In this document: positions 1 to 9,067 of the stretch, piece by piece | How the letters are laid out: each line of letters begins with the position of its first letter | Numbering within the stretch: position 1 is the first letter of the stretch | Source: Empedobacter brevis NBRC 14943 = ATCC 43319 | Lineage (GTDB): Bacteria > Bacteroidota > Bacteroidia > Flavobacteriales > Weeksellaceae | Direction of reading: 5' to 3' | Length of the DNA: 64,000 nucleotides | Assembly (NCBI RefSeq): GCF_000382425.1 | Contig: NZ_KB908298.1 | Coordinates: 62,001-126,000 of the forward strand | Made by a program: the position numbers and the translations under genes | Notes under the pieces: model-generated | What the model saw: only the letters and a program-made list of their open reading frames with translations | Databases searched by the model: none | What the model was told of the DNA's origin: nothing

Positions 1-233
1 ATGCAGAGGCGACGCTAGTAGTCAATCCTGATGGAAGTGGGAAAATTACAAAAGTAAATTTATCTCCTGAAGTGGTCATTTCCGATTCAACACAAATTGA
101 GTTGGCACTTTCACTTCATAGAAAAGCAAACGAATTATGCTTTATTGCCAATTCGTGTAATTTTCCTGTTTATCATCACGCAAAATGTGTAATAAAAACA
201 ATAAAACCGAATTCAAAAACCCGGTTCTATTAG
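1..233 (+). CDS. OsmC family peroxiredoxin-like protein, C-terminal fragment
   Basis: The reading frame is open from the left edge (first full codon at base 3) to a TAG at 231-233, giving about 76 residues. The stretch LHRKANELCFIANSCNFPV matches the C-terminal helix of OsmC/Ohr-fold proteins, where the second redox-active cysteine sits in a CFIANS-type context. These proteins reduce organic hydroperoxides in the cytoplasm. About half of a usual ~140-residue protein lies outside the window. It converges on uvrA, with only 10 bases between the two stop codons and no obvious terminator. The family call is by recognition; the exact substrate cannot be told. Confidence 0.75.
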   Translation, partial: AEATLVVNPDGSGKITKVNLSPEVVISDSTQIELALSLHRKANELCFIANSCNFPVYHHAKCVIKTIKPNSKTRFY

Positions 234-243
234 TGTGTTTAAA

Positions 244-3048
244 TTATAACTTCTCTTTCAAAAATTGTGCTGTGTAGGATTCTTTTACTTTCAAAATATC
301 TTCCGGCGTACCTTCTGCAACTAAATAACCACCCTTTTTACCTCCTTCCGGACCTAAATCGATTACCCAATCGGCTACTTTGATAATATCCATATTGTGC
401 TCGATCACAAAAACTGAATGTCCCAAATCAATCAAAGCACGAAGCGCTTTGATTAACTTCTGAATATCGTGAAAATGTAAACCGGTAGAAGGTTCATCAA
501 AAATAAACAAGGTTTTGTTTGTCGTTTCTCCTTTGGTTAAGAAAAAAGCCAATTTAACGCGCTGTGCCTCTCCACCGGAAAGTGTATTCGACGATTGTCC
601 TAATTTCACATAACCTAATCCTACATCTTGCAACGGTTTTAGTTTTTCGACAATTTTATTTTGCTGATGTTCAGCAAAAAAAGTAATTGCTTCATCAATG
701 GTTAGATTTAAAACATCTGAAATCGATTTTCCTTCGAATTTCACTTCTAAGATTTCTTTCTTAAAACGTTCTCCATGACAATCTTCACAAACCAGTTCGA
801 CATCCGCCATAAATTGCATTTCGATTGTAATCGTTCCTTCTCCTTTGCATGAATCACAGCGTCCCCCATCCACATTAAATGAAAAATGTTTTGGCTGAAA
901 TCCCATTACCTTACTTGCTTTTTGCGAAGCAAATAAATTTCGAATATCATCGTAGGCTTTGACATAGGTTACAGGATTAGAACGAGACGATTTACCAATT
1001 GGATTTTGATCAATTAATTCGATTCCTTCCAATTGCTTTAAATCTCCTATAAGTTCATCAAAATCGCCAATTTTATTTCCAAAAATTTCAAAATGACGCT
1101 GAACAGCGGGTGCTAAAATATCTTTCATCAAAGTAGATTTCCCCGAGCCCGAAACTCCTGTAATCACAGTGAGCTCATTCAACGGAAATTTGACATCAAT
1201 GTTTTTCAGATTATTTTCTCTTGCTCCTATTACTTTCAAATAATTAGGAGACTTTAGCCTTTTACCAGGAACTTCAATTTCTAATTTTCCGTTCAAATAT
1301 TTTGAAGTTAATGTATCTGCTTTCAATAATTCGGTGTACGTTCCTTCAAACACCACTTCTCCTCCATTCGTTCCTGCTTCCGGACCAATATCAATGATGT
1401 AATCAGCAGCTTTCATGATGTCTTCGTCATGTTCAACCACAATTACTGTATTTCCTAAATCACGCAAACGATGTAAAATTGTAATAAATTTTGCTGTATC
1501 ACGTGAATGTAAACCAATCGATGGCTCATCTAACACATACATCGAACCAACCAAACTACTTCCCAACGAAGTGGCTAAATTAATCCGTTGCGATTCTCCA
1601 CCAGACAGCGTATTAGAAGCGCGATTCAGCGTTAAATATTCTAATCCGACATCCAACAAAAAAGTTAAACGTGATTTTATTTCATAAATAATTCGTCCGG
1701 CAATTTGTTCATCATATTCATTGAACGTAATACTTGTAAAGAAAGCATTCAATTCATTCAAAGGTAAATCGACCAAATCGTTGATTGATTTTTCTGAAAT
1801 TTTCACAAAATTAGTTTCTTTACGCAAACGCTTCCCTTTGCAAGAAGGACAAGTTGTTTTTCCTCTGTAACGAGATAACATAACGCGGTATTGGATTTTA
1901 TATGTATTCTCCTCCACCATTTTAAAGAAACCATCCAAACCTTCCCAATCAGAATCGCCATGCCATAGATACTCTTTTTGTTCTTCTGATAATTCAAAAT
2001 AAGGTTTATGAATAGGGAAATTTACTTTTTGAGAAAGTTTGATAAAATGCTCTTTCCATTCACTCATCTTCTCCCCTTTCCATGCAACAACAGCATCTTC
2101 ATAAATCGATAACGATTTATTCGGAATGACAAGATTCTCTTCAACACCAATTACTTTTCCATAACCTTCGCATACAGGACATGCTCCATAAGGATTATTA
2201 AAACTAAAGAAATGAATATTCGGTTCATTGAAAATAAGTCCATCTGCTTCGAATTTATTTGAAAAATATTTTACGGCATTATTTTCAACATTTACAACGG
2301 CAATTTCACCTTTTCCTTCAAAAAAGGCTGTCTCAATAGAATCGGCTAAACGATGATAAAATGCTTCTTCCTCTTCTTGTGCAGGCAATGCAATACGATC
2401 AATCACTAAGTGAACATCGTTTTCAGGTTGAGGCTCAAAATTAAATGAAATTAAATCTTCTATTTTCACTTGATTTCCGTCCACACTTAAACGAGTAAAC
2501 CCTTGTTGTTGAAGAATATTCAAATGTTCTGAAAATGAGCGTTCTTCCGGAACAACCAACTTAATCTGAAGAATAAATTTAGTATCCGAAGGAAATGTCT
2601 TTAAATAATCAATCGCATCTGTTACCGAATCTTTTTGAACCAATTCACCTGTAATGGGTGAATATGTTTTTCCGATCCGTGCATACAACAACTTTAAATA
2701 ATCATAAATTTCTGTCGTTGTACCTACTGTAGAACGAGGATTCGTTGAATTTACTTTTTGCTGAATTGCAATTGCAGGTGCTATTCCTTTGATATAATCA
2801 ACCTGAGGTTTATCTAATTTTCCTAAAAACTGACGCGCATACGACGATAAACTTTCAACATAACGTCGCTGACCTTCTGCATACAACGTATCAAATGCTA
2901 AAGTAGACTTCCCGGAACCTGACATTCCCGTAATGACCACCAATTTGTTTTTCGGTATCGCTAAATCAATATTCTTAAGGTTATGCAATTTTGCTCCCTT
3001 TATCAGGATAAATTCCTTTGGATCGAGTTGATTGATATCTTTTTTCAT
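244..3048 (-). CDS. uvrA: UvrABC excision nuclease subunit A
   Basis: DNA-damage sensor of nucleotide excision repair; it dimerises, loads UvrB on lesions and hydrolyses ATP in the cytoplasm. At 934 residues it is the normal family length. Two ABC ATPase halves are visible: Walker A GMSGSGKST at residues 41-49 and GVSGSGKST near 628-636, with ABC signatures LSGGESQRINLA and LSGGEAQRVKLA. Zinc-finger cysteine pairs are present: CPVC and CPSCKGKR in the first half, and CDSC with CEDC around the damage-sensing finger in the second. The ATG at 3048 follows a -7 element so closely that the message may be nearly leaderless. It stands alone as a transcription unit. Confidence 0.98.
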   Translation of the reverse strand: MKKDINQLDPKEFILIKGAKLHNLKNIDLAIPKNKLVVITGMSGSGKSTLAFDTLYAEGQRRYVESLSSYARQFLGKLDKPQVDYIKGIAPAIAIQQKVNSTNPRSTVGTTTEIYDYLKLLYARIGKTYSPITGELVQKDSVTDAIDYLKTFPSDTKFILQIKLVVPEERSFSEHLNILQQQGFTRLSVDGNQVKIEDLISFNFEPQPENDVHLVIDRIALPAQEEEEAFYHRLADSIETAFFEGKGEIAVVNVENNAVKYFSNKFEADGLIFNEPNIHFFSFNNPYGACPVCEGYGKVIGVEENLVIPNKSLSIYEDAVVAWKGEKMSEWKEHFIKLSQKVNFPIHKPYFELSEEQKEYLWHGDSDWEGLDGFFKMVEENTYKIQYRVMLSRYRGKTTCPSCKGKRLRKETNFVKISEKSINDLVDLPLNELNAFFTSITFNEYDEQIAGRIIYEIKSRLTFLLDVGLEYLTLNRASNTLSGGESQRINLATSLGSSLVGSMYVLDEPSIGLHSRDTAKFITILHRLRDLGNTVIVVEHDEDIMKAADYIIDIGPEAGTNGGEVVFEGTYTELLKADTLTSKYLNGKLEIEVPGKRLKSPNYLKVIGARENNLKNIDVKFPLNELTVITGVSGSGKSTLMKDILAPAVQRHFEIFGNKIGDFDELIGDLKQLEGIELIDQNPIGKSSRSNPVTYVKAYDDIRNLFASQKASKVMGFQPKHFSFNVDGGRCDSCKGEGTITIEMQFMADVELVCEDCHGERFKKEILEVKFEGKSISDVLNLTIDEAITFFAEHQQNKIVEKLKPLQDVGLGYVKLGQSSNTLSGGEAQRVKLAFFLTKGETTNKTLFIFDEPSTGLHFHDIQKLIKALRALIDLGHSVFVIEHNMDIIKVADWVIDLGPEGGKKGGYLVAEGTPEDILKVKESYTAQFLKEKL

Positions 3049-3055
3049 CGTGGCG

Positions 3056-3063
3056 CAAAGTTA
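3056..3063 (-). promoter_or_regulatory. -7 promoter element of uvrA
   Basis: On the minus strand this reads TAACTTTG, an exact match to the Bacteroidota TAnnTTTG -7 element. Transcription would start within a few bases of the uvrA ATG, implying a very short leader. No clean -33 TTTG is visible; a TTTC lies at roughly the right distance. Confidence 0.5.
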
Positions 3064-3172
3064 AGTTATTTTAGAAAGTTAATCTTAGTTAGAACGAAAA
3101 AAGCTAGATAAAAAAAGAAGATTACCATATTGAAATGATGAAACAAAAAAGCTATTCACTATTCAAAAATAT

Positions 3173-3204
3173 AAAAGCGTATTAACAAGTTAACACGCTT
3201 TTTT
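3173..3204 (-). terminator. Hairpin terminator after the zinc-ribbon gene
   Basis: A 14-bp stem with one mismatch and a tiny loop, AAAAGCGTATTAAC against GTTAACACGCTTTT, lies just past the stop codon at 3223. On the minus strand it is followed by a partly T-rich tract. It is well placed as an intrinsic terminator for the minus-strand gene. Confidence 0.65.
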
Positions 3205-3222
3205 CAATAAAAAAATAAAAAT

Positions 3223-3561
3223 TTATTCCTGAAATAATAAATAATTTTCGTTGTCTAATTTTTGATATCCCGCATCATATACATAAAAAATTGTGCCATT
3301 TTTAGATTCATCAATGTTGGTAATGTATCTAAAATCAAAATTTTTTAAAGTAAGTTCATTTTTACTCACAGAACGCGTTCCTTCTTCCAATAAAGTTTTT
3401 AAAATTCGGTTATTCTTTCTTAATCTGTTATTGATATTTCGTACAATCTCAATTTTATCCCGATTAAGATTATTATTGTAAGAATTTCTACAAAAATCAT
3501 TACAGAACTTTTTATCCTTACGCCCAAATAGCGTTTGGTTACATTGTAGGCATGTATTCAT
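3223..3561 (-). CDS. Small zinc-ribbon protein, function unknown
   Basis: A 112-residue protein with an N-terminal zinc-ribbon-like knuckle: CLQCNQTLFGRKDKKFCNDFC carries CxxC followed by CxxxC (residues about 4-24). The C-terminal 45 residues resemble a small beta domain ending in NYLLFQE. I recall similar proteins, starting with a cysteine knuckle followed by an RNINNxLRKNxRIL helix, as conserved hypotheticals in Flavobacteria, but no function is known to me. It starts at an ATG at 3561, has its own hairpin terminator and appears monocistronic. Binding of zinc is inferred from the cysteine pattern; nucleic-acid binding would be speculation. Confidence 0.75.
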   Translation of the reverse strand: MNTCLQCNQTLFGRKDKKFCNDFCRNSYNNNLNRDKIEIVRNINNRLRKNNRILKTLLEEGTRSVSKNELTLKNFDFRYITNIDESKNGTIFYVYDAGYQKLDNENYLLFQE

Positions 3562-3705
3562 AAGATAGATTTAAGGTTTGTTAAGACAAATATAATGTAA
3601 ATAATATTTATTTGTAATATCAATAAGTAATTTATTTGGATTCAATATAAACGCTAAAAATCAAAGTCTTAAATACTTTTTAAAATGTTTTTAAATCTTA
3701 TTTAC

Positions 3706-3713
3706 TATTTTTG
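3706..3713 (+). promoter_or_regulatory. -7 promoter element of the SBF-like transporter
   Basis: TATTTTTG is an exact TAnnTTTG match 11 bases upstream of the proposed TTG start at 3725. It supports a start this close and a nearly leaderless message. Confidence 0.45.
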
Positions 3714-3724
3714 CTTAAATTTTA

Positions 3725-4705
3725 TTGATTTTGAGATTTTTAAGTAAACTGCCAGATCCTTTTATTCTTTTTTTATTTATTGCCATTTTAATCGCATATA
3801 TTTATCCAGATATTAGTTTGTGGTCTTATAAAAATTTTACACTAAATACACTAATTGATATTGGAGTAATCTTAGTTTTCTTTTTTTATGGATTGAAATT
3901 GAATTGGAGAGATGTTTTTAAAGATTTATCCAATTGGAAAATGCACCTATTGATTCAATCGATTACATTTATTTTTTTTCCTTTACTGGTTTTAATCTTT
4001 TATCCGTTCATAAAGAATTACCCTGTCTACTTTTCACTTTATGTCGCTATTTTCTATCTTGCCACTTTACCAAGTACAGTGTCATCTTCAGTCGTAATGG
4101 TATCTATTGCAAAAGGAAATATTCCCAGTGCTATTTTTAATGCTAGTATTTCAGGCCTAATAGGAATTGCACTAACTCCTCTTTGGATGAGCTTATTTTT
4201 ATCAAAAGGCAATGGTGAATTCGATTTATTTGCTACCTTTTTAGACTTAATCCTTAAAATCATTCTACCGGTATTTGTAGGTGCTTTGCTACAGCCTTAT
4301 TTAGGTTTCTTTTATAACAAATACAAAAAACAATTTTCTAATTTAGACAAGCTGACCATTGTATTAATCGTTTACAACAGCTTTAGTCATACATTTTTAG
4401 ACGGGTTGTTTACTAAATTAGGTTTACTTCCGCTTCTAGTTGTCTCTCTTATTGTCATTGGATTATTTTTCATCTTTTTTAACCTGTCCAAATGGATTGC
4501 TCAAAAAATGAATTTTAACAGAGAAGATGACATTACAATACAATTTTGCGCAACAAAAAAATCATTGGTTCATGGCTCGGTAATTGCTGCTGTAATTTTT
4601 ACAGGCGATATCGGAATTTATTTAATCCCTATTATGCTGTACCACACTTTTCAGTTAATTTATGTTAGTTACATTGCCAATCAATATGCAAAAGAAGTTG
4701 AATAA
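3725..4705 (+). CDS. Bile acid:sodium symporter (SBF-like) family transporter
   Basis: A 326-residue inner-membrane protein made of about nine or ten hydrophobic helices. It has the LPDPFI N-terminus, YGLKLNWRDV loop and ATLPSTVSSSVVMVSIAKGN segment that I associate with the SBF-like (YfeH-type) branch of the bile acid:sodium symporter superfamily. The substrate is unknown; bile acids are unlikely in this organism. No ATG occurs before residue ~73, so the start must be TTG at 3725 (or TTG at 3731). A -7 promoter element directly upstream fits that choice. The next gene begins inside its last 20 bases, so the two are probably co-translated. Confidence 0.85.
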   Translation: MILRFLSKLPDPFILFLFIAILIAYIYPDISLWSYKNFTLNTLIDIGVILVFFFYGLKLNWRDVFKDLSNWKMHLLIQSITFIFFPLLVLIFYPFIKNYPVYFSLYVAIFYLATLPSTVSSSVVMVSIAKGNIPSAIFNASISGLIGIALTPLWMSLFLSKGNGEFDLFATFLDLILKIILPVFVGALLQPYLGFFYNKYKKQFSNLDKLTIVLIVYNSFSHTFLDGLFTKLGLLPLLVVSLIVIGLFFIFFNLSKWIAQKMNFNREDDITIQFCATKKSLVHGSVIAAVIFTGDIGIYLIPIMLYHTFQLIYVSYIANQYAKEVE

Positions 4706-5777
4706 GATCATTGTTGTATTTCTAATCTTTATTTTTCAAATCATTCTCTTTTCCACATTATTTTCCATCGAGAGTTTCAATGATTTTATCATTCATACTA
4801 TTACATTCCCTATTTCGGGATTCATTTCAAAACTTACAAATTCTGTAAATTTTCCTGCCGGAGAAATTTTTTATATTATTCTTGGATTAACGGGTTTCAT
4901 TTTAACGATAAAAGTGATTAGAAGTTTTTTCAAAACAAAACGTGATGTTTTACATTCTTTTTATTCTTTATTGATTTTTGTAAATTGTCTCTATTTCGTT
5001 TATATGTTTGCTTGGGGAGTCATGTATAAAAAGGAAACACTAACTATTGATCAAAAAGAGATTGTTATAAAACCTGCTATTTTAAAAGAGATTTACTGCA
5101 ATGAATTAGAAAAAGCTGTATTAGCAAGAAATTCTATTGAACATAATGATTCTACGACAACCATAAAATTTCGCTCCAATTTAAAAGATTATAATGAAGA
5201 GTTTTATCAACTTCAACCAAAGCTAAAGAATTTAAACTGGTTAAAAAATTATCGGTTTTTAGAGCATGCTCATTTCAAATTATCGTGGATTTCGAAGATG
5301 CAAAATTATATAGGAATTTTGGGATATTACAATCCTTTCACTGCTGAAGCTAACTTAAATCGCTACAATACAAATCTTAAACAGCCCGCAACTCTTTTTC
5401 ATGAATATGGGCATCAGATGGGATTTGCTTCGGAAAGTGAGGCTAATTTTTTAGCTTATTATTTAGGTTCGCAATCAACCAATCCTGAAATTAATTATTC
5501 GGTTTATTACAAAAGTATCTATACACTTTTAGGTGCAATTTATAAATCAGATCCTTATTTTGTTAAAATGGAATTGGATAATATGCATCCTAAAATAAAA
5601 CTTGACCGAAAGTCCGAACGAAATTATTATTTGAAATATGAGGGAAAGACAAGTGATGCTTTTTCTGAATTGAATAATCAATTTCTAAAAGCAAACAATC
5701 AAGAAGGTACAATCAGTTATAGTCAATATATTGAATTGATTTATTTGCTGTATGAAACAAAAAAGCGAAATCAATAG
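4686..5777 (+). CDS. DUF3810 membrane protein, putative zinc metallopeptidase
   Basis: About 363 residues from the ATG at 4686, which I prefer to an upstream alternative-codon start at 4662. There are three N-terminal transmembrane helices (roughly residues 4-24, 60-80 and 95-115 of the ORF) and then a soluble domain. That domain contains HEYGHQMGF, an HExxH zinc-peptidase motif typical of DUF3810 proteins, with a following SEANFLAYYL helix that may supply a further ligand. The first 20 bases overlap the upstream transporter, so the pair forms an operon closed by a hairpin at the stop codon. Proteolytic activity is inferred from the motif only; the substrate is unknown. Confidence 0.8.
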   Translation: MQKKLNKIIVVFLIFIFQIILFSTLFSIESFNDFIIHTITFPISGFISKLTNSVNFPAGEIFYIILGLTGFILTIKVIRSFFKTKRDVLHSFYSLLIFVNCLYFVYMFAWGVMYKKETLTIDQKEIVIKPAILKEIYCNELEKAVLARNSIEHNDSTTTIKFRSNLKDYNEEFYQLQPKLKNLNWLKNYRFLEHAHFKLSWISKMQNYIGILGYYNPFTAEANLNRYNTNLKQPATLFHEYGHQMGFASESEANFLAYYLGSQSTNPEINYSVYYKSIYTLLGAIYKSDPYFVKMELDNMHPKIKLDRKSERNYYLKYEGKTSDAFSELNNQFLKANNQEGTISYSQYIELIYLLYETKKRNQ

Positions 5778-5790
5778 ATTTCGCTTTTTA
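5759..5790. terminator. Bidirectional hairpin terminator
   Basis: A 13-bp perfect stem, AAAAAGCGAAATC with GATTTCGCTTTTT, has the stop codon of the DUF3810 gene in its loop. A-rich and T-rich flanks suit termination of both this gene and the convergent gene ending at 5812. Confidence 0.8.
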
Positions 5791-5811
5791 TATTTCTAAA
5801 CATTCGAAAGT

Positions 5812-6816
5812 TTATTTCCAAATGTACTTTTCTCCCAAACTTAAGGTAGATTTAATGACATAATTTCCGTCATCATTTTTTTCAGTCAACACCAAAATCG
5901 GATAGTATTCACCCGCAGGAACTAATTTGGTAATATTAGATGTAAGGCTTAGTTTATCTTTTTTCATATTCCCATAAATCGGAGAAATATCAAAATTAAG
6001 TAATTCAAAACCATCAATTTCATTCTCATTTGCAATCTCTTGTTTAGAGAAATAAACCAACAATTTGAGTTTATCTGTAGGTTTTGGAGTCAAATTCTGA
6101 ATAGAATTGTTAATTCCATCTACAGTTACCATTAATGTTGTAAAATCTATTTCCAATTTCCAGATACCTGCTAATTTTACTTTTTTATTTGCATTTTCTA
6201 TATCTAACGTGCTTCCAACCGGTGTATAAATATCAGATAAAGTTGCATCTATATTTTGATTCAATTCTGATGTATTCCCTTCCACGATTTCTGGTAACTG
6301 GGTATTTTTAACTGCTTTATCAATAAATATACGATCAGATTCCAAGGATATTTTATTACTCAACACTTTATAATTCAAAACTTTATTCGTTTCGTTTTCT
6401 TTAAGTAATAAAATTGGTGTATAATCTCCTTGTGCTAAAGTCTGAATATCTGACGCTTTAAACGTTACAGTAACATTATTAAAACTTGTTCCGCTTCCTT
6501 CCAATTGACCCAATTGTGCATTTGTCGCAATTTTATTAGGGAGTTGATTCAAATCTACGGAAGATTTAGAAGGAGCAAAATATAAATCAAGGTATAATCT
6601 TTGACTTGTTTTATTTGAATAATTTGTTAATTTCCCTCCGGAAATTTTATAATTTGAAGCATTACCATCATTCGAAATTTTCCAAATTCCATCAAACGAA
6701 TAATCTTTATTAATCGTTGCCGGTAAGTTTATGATGTTTATACCATCTTGTTGAGCTGCAACAAAACCGCTTGTCATTATGGTTGCAGTAAAAAATAATT
6801 TAGTAAAAATATTCAT
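5812..6816 (-). CDS. Secreted protein with two similar halves, function unknown
   Basis: A 334-residue protein with a signal peptide (MNIFTKLFFTATIMTSGFVAAQ, cleavage after about residue 21). The mature part looks like a duplication: DGIWKISNDG...LYFAPS and AGIWKLEIDF...VYFSKQ open two ~140-residue halves. Each half ends in a (DYTPILLL or EYYPILVL) strand. Both look beta-rich, like an immunoglobulin-like or carbohydrate-binding fold. I do not recognise the family. It is monocistronic, lying between a shared terminator and a divergent WG-repeat gene. Location is probably periplasm or outer surface. Confidence 0.75.
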   Translation of the reverse strand: MNIFTKLFFTATIMTSGFVAAQQDGINIINLPATINKDYSFDGIWKISNDGNASNYKISGGKLTNYSNKTSQRLYLDLYFAPSKSSVDLNQLPNKIATNAQLGQLEGSGTSFNNVTVTFKASDIQTLAQGDYTPILLLKENETNKVLNYKVLSNKISLESDRIFIDKAVKNTQLPEIVEGNTSELNQNIDATLSDIYTPVGSTLDIENANKKVKLAGIWKLEIDFTTLMVTVDGINNSIQNLTPKPTDKLKLLVYFSKQEIANENEIDGFELLNFDISPIYGNMKKDKLSLTSNITKLVPAGEYYPILVLTEKNDDGNYVIKSTLSLGEKYIWK

Positions 6817-6921
6817 AGGTTTATACTTTAAGCTTATACAAAAATAAGAATTAAAATAACAAAAGCTGTTTAAAATTAGATATTTTAAAAATTATATGTA
6901 AACTATTCGTTTTTGATTATT

Positions 6922-6929
6922 TAATTTTG
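6922..6929 (+). promoter_or_regulatory. -7 promoter element of the WG-repeat gene
   Basis: TAATTTTG, an exact TAnnTTTG match, lies 17 bases upstream of the ATG at 6947. Confidence 0.45.
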
Positions 6930-6946
6930 CGATGAATTAATAAATT

Positions 6947-7759
6947 ATGACAAAAATAGTCCCAAAAGATACTGATCAATTTGATGATTTCGTTCATAAA
7001 GATACGACTACTTTCGAAGAGTTAACAGCATTTGATCGCAATCATTTAGCACCACTATCAATTAACAATCGATTTGGTTTAATAGACAAAGAAGGGCATG
7101 TTATTATTCCGTTCGATTATCAAAAACTTGTATTGACAACTGTGAATGCTTATAGTGCTCAAAAAGATAATAAATGGGGGTTTATCACAAAATCTAATCA
7201 GATTTTGATTCCTTTCGACTATGAGGTAACGAGTGATTATATTGAAAATGTTTGCGCTGTAAAAAAAGATGGGAAATGGGGATTCATTGACTTGTTAAAT
7301 CAAGTAGTGATTCCATTTGATTATGATGGTTGTACTGATTTTAGGGCAGGTTTGGCAGGAGTAGAAAAAGATGGGAAATGGGGAATGATTAACAAAGAAA
7401 ACCAGTTGATTATAGATTATCAATATGAGTACCTTACTCCTGTTGATCAACGTTTTGCCTCTTTTGGTAAAGCTACTTCTTTGAAAGTTCATCGTCCTGA
7501 TATCCTGGCTTATTTTCCTTATTTTTTATCAAAAAATCATCATTTGATGAATTTTGGTTTGATTTCTACGGCAAATGAAAAGATTTTAGAACCTGTTTCT
7601 GAATTACCAATTTTAGAAAGTTTCGATAACCAACCTGTTGTTCGTCAAAATTACCAATTGGGTTATCTGAAAAACGGGACAGATTTTATAAAATTTGATC
7701 AGTTTACTATTGATCCTTATGAAGAAAAAATCCTAAAACAATTGGGAGTCATGAAATAA
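6947..7759 (+). CDS. WG repeat-containing protein
   Basis: A 270-residue protein without a signal peptide. Four tandem WG repeats are plain to see in residues ~40-160: RFGLIDKEGHVIIPFDY, KWGFITKSNQILIPFDY, KWGFIDLLNQVVIPFDY and KWGMINKENQLIIDYQY. WG (KWG) repeats form small beta units found in many bacterial proteins of unknown role. The last ~100 residues are unlike the repeats. It has its own promoter element and a perfect palindromic terminator. Function unknown. Confidence 0.85.
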   Translation: MTKIVPKDTDQFDDFVHKDTTTFEELTAFDRNHLAPLSINNRFGLIDKEGHVIIPFDYQKLVLTTVNAYSAQKDNKWGFITKSNQILIPFDYEVTSDYIENVCAVKKDGKWGFIDLLNQVVIPFDYDGCTDFRAGLAGVEKDGKWGMINKENQLIIDYQYEYLTPVDQRFASFGKATSLKVHRPDILAYFPYFLSKNHHLMNFGLISTANEKILEPVSELPILESFDNQPVVRQNYQLGYLKNGTDFIKFDQFTIDPYEEKILKQLGVMK

Positions 7760-7787
7760 AAAAGAGCCTTTATAAAGGCTCTTTTTT
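7758..7787. terminator. Palindromic terminator
   Basis: A 30-base perfect palindrome with six As, core AGAGCCTTTATAAAGGCTCT, and six Ts begins within the stop codon of the WG-repeat gene. It can terminate this gene and the convergent GNAT gene. Confidence 0.85.
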
Positions 7788-7803
7788 ATTTCATTGGTCT
7801 TGA

Positions 7804-8367
7804 TTATAGTGTTTTGTATTGCATATGTTCATGATTTTCATTCATCAACATCTTCTCGCCTACAACTTTAAACCCCTTTCTTTCGTATAATTTTTTTGCA
7901 TTTGGATTGGTAAAATCAACCAATAATCCCAATGTTTTATTCTGTTTATTCGCAAGTTCTTCAATCAGATAATCTAAAATCTCCGTTCCAATTCCCTTTC
8001 CTCTAAAATTTTCAGACACAGCAATTGTATCAATATATATTTCTCCTTCCTGTGTTTCATCCTGCGGATGAATATCCTGCTTATAGTCAGTTCTCAATAC
8101 ATCTAAAACAGGTTTTCGAAGTTCATGTAGTTTTCCGCCATCATAAAACGTTGTCGTTCCTGCTAATTGGTTGTCGCATTCTACAACAACAGTATTCTGA
8201 TAACTGTACTGATTTCCTTCTTGTTCTATTAACTTTTTTAAGAAAGACACTCCTTCATTATAATTATTTTCTCCAATAAAATCATAAACAATTTTATCCA
8301 TCGCTAGCATCATCAGCTCTGCAATTAATGCTGCGTCTTCTTTTCTTGCTTCTCTAAAATTTAACAT
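7804..8367 (-). CDS. GNAT family N-acetyltransferase
   Basis: A 187-residue cytoplasmic acetyltransferase that would move an acetyl group from acetyl-CoA to an amine. Motif A is clear: VSENFRGKGIGTEILDYL (about residues 117-134) contains the R-G-K-G-I-G-T pyrophosphate-binding turn, preceded by the IYIDTIAV beta strand. The C-terminal PNAKKLYERKGFKVVGE is the usual motif B. The acceptor is unknown. The gene begins directly after a hairpin terminator of the upstream lipoprotein gene, with no room for a separate promoter between them. Its expression may therefore depend on read-through. Confidence 0.9.
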   Translation of the reverse strand: MLNFREARKEDAALIAELMMLAMDKIVYDFIGENNYNEGVSFLKKLIEQEGNQYSYQNTVVVECDNQLAGTTTFYDGGKLHELRKPVLDVLRTDYKQDIHPQDETQEGEIYIDTIAVSENFRGKGIGTEILDYLIEELANKQNKTLGLLVDFTNPNAKKLYERKGFKVVGEKMLMNENHEHMQYKTL

Positions 8368-8397
8368 AAAAAATAGCCTTGAGATTTCTCAAGGCTA
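8368..8397 (-). terminator. Hairpin and U-tract abutting the GNAT start codon
   Basis: On the minus strand, an 11-bp perfect stem TAGCCTTGAGA-AA-TCTCAAGGCTA is followed by six Ts and then immediately the ATG at 8367. It follows the lipoprotein stop (8423) by 25 bases. It would end the lipoprotein message or act as an attenuator for the acetyltransferase. Confidence 0.8.
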
Positions 8398-8422
8398 AGT
8401 TAGCAATAATAATTTTGATAAA

Positions 8423-8947
8423 TTATTTCGCTTTTAATTTATCTAACGTATTGTTGTATCCTTCTTTTGCTTTTTCTCCGGCTTCTTTTACTTCGGCTTT
8501 AGCATCTTTCGCAGCTTTATTGATATCTTGTTTTGCATCTTTTGCAGCATTATTGATATCTTCTTTTGCTTGAGTTGCTTTTTCGTCAACTTTATTTACC
8601 GTATTATTCACACCTTCTTTTACATCTTGTGCCGCATCTTTTACAGCCGTTTTAGCATCTTCCCATGCTTTATTCGCATCATCATACGCTTTTTGAGCTG
8701 CTGCTTCTGCTGCTTTATCTCCTTTCGCTTTTGCTTCATCTAAAGCTTTTTTAGCCTCATCTAATTTAGCTTTTGCATCAGTTTCAGAAATCGTTGTTGT
8801 AGTTGTCGTTTCTTTGATAATTGCAGTTGAGTCGTTTGCCAATGAATCTGTAGTTACTGTTGTTTCAATTGTTTTTGATGATTCTTGTTTACAAGAAGTC
8901 GCAAATGATAATGAAGCTACTGCTACCAATACAAATAATTTTTTCAT
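8423..8947 (-). CDS. LEA-like, Lys/Ala/Asp-rich lipoprotein
   Basis: A 174-residue protein. It has an N-terminal lipoprotein signal (hydrophobic stretch followed by FATSC, Cys19) and a threonine-rich linker of ~30 residues. The rest is a long, highly charged helical region built from KDAKxDINKAAKDAK-like heptad or 11-mer units. Its low complexity resembles late-embryogenesis-abundant proteins and other stress-related coiled coils. The structure in the membrane is probably an extended helix anchored in the inner or outer membrane by its lipid. No specific function is recognised; a role in envelope stress or desiccation is a guess based on composition. Confidence 0.8.
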   Translation of the reverse strand: MKKLFVLVAVASLSFATSCKQESSKTIETTVTTDSLANDSTAIIKETTTTTTISETDAKAKLDEAKKALDEAKAKGDKAAEAAAQKAYDDANKAWEDAKTAVKDAAQDVKEGVNNTVNKVDEKATQAKEDINNAAKDAKQDINKAAKDAKAEVKEAGEKAKEGYNNTLDKLKAK

Positions 8948-9067
8948 AGTCGTTTTTTTAATTGTTTTAATAATAGAATCAGTTCTAACAATTTTAATAC
9001 CAAATTTGGTTAAAAAGAATTGTTTTAATTGTTTTTTCTTACTAAAGTAAACGATAAAAAATATTGT

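Noticed and set aside
1415-1687. A 90-codon plus-strand frame inside uvrA
   Set aside because: Antisense shadow of the well-conserved uvrA coding sequence.
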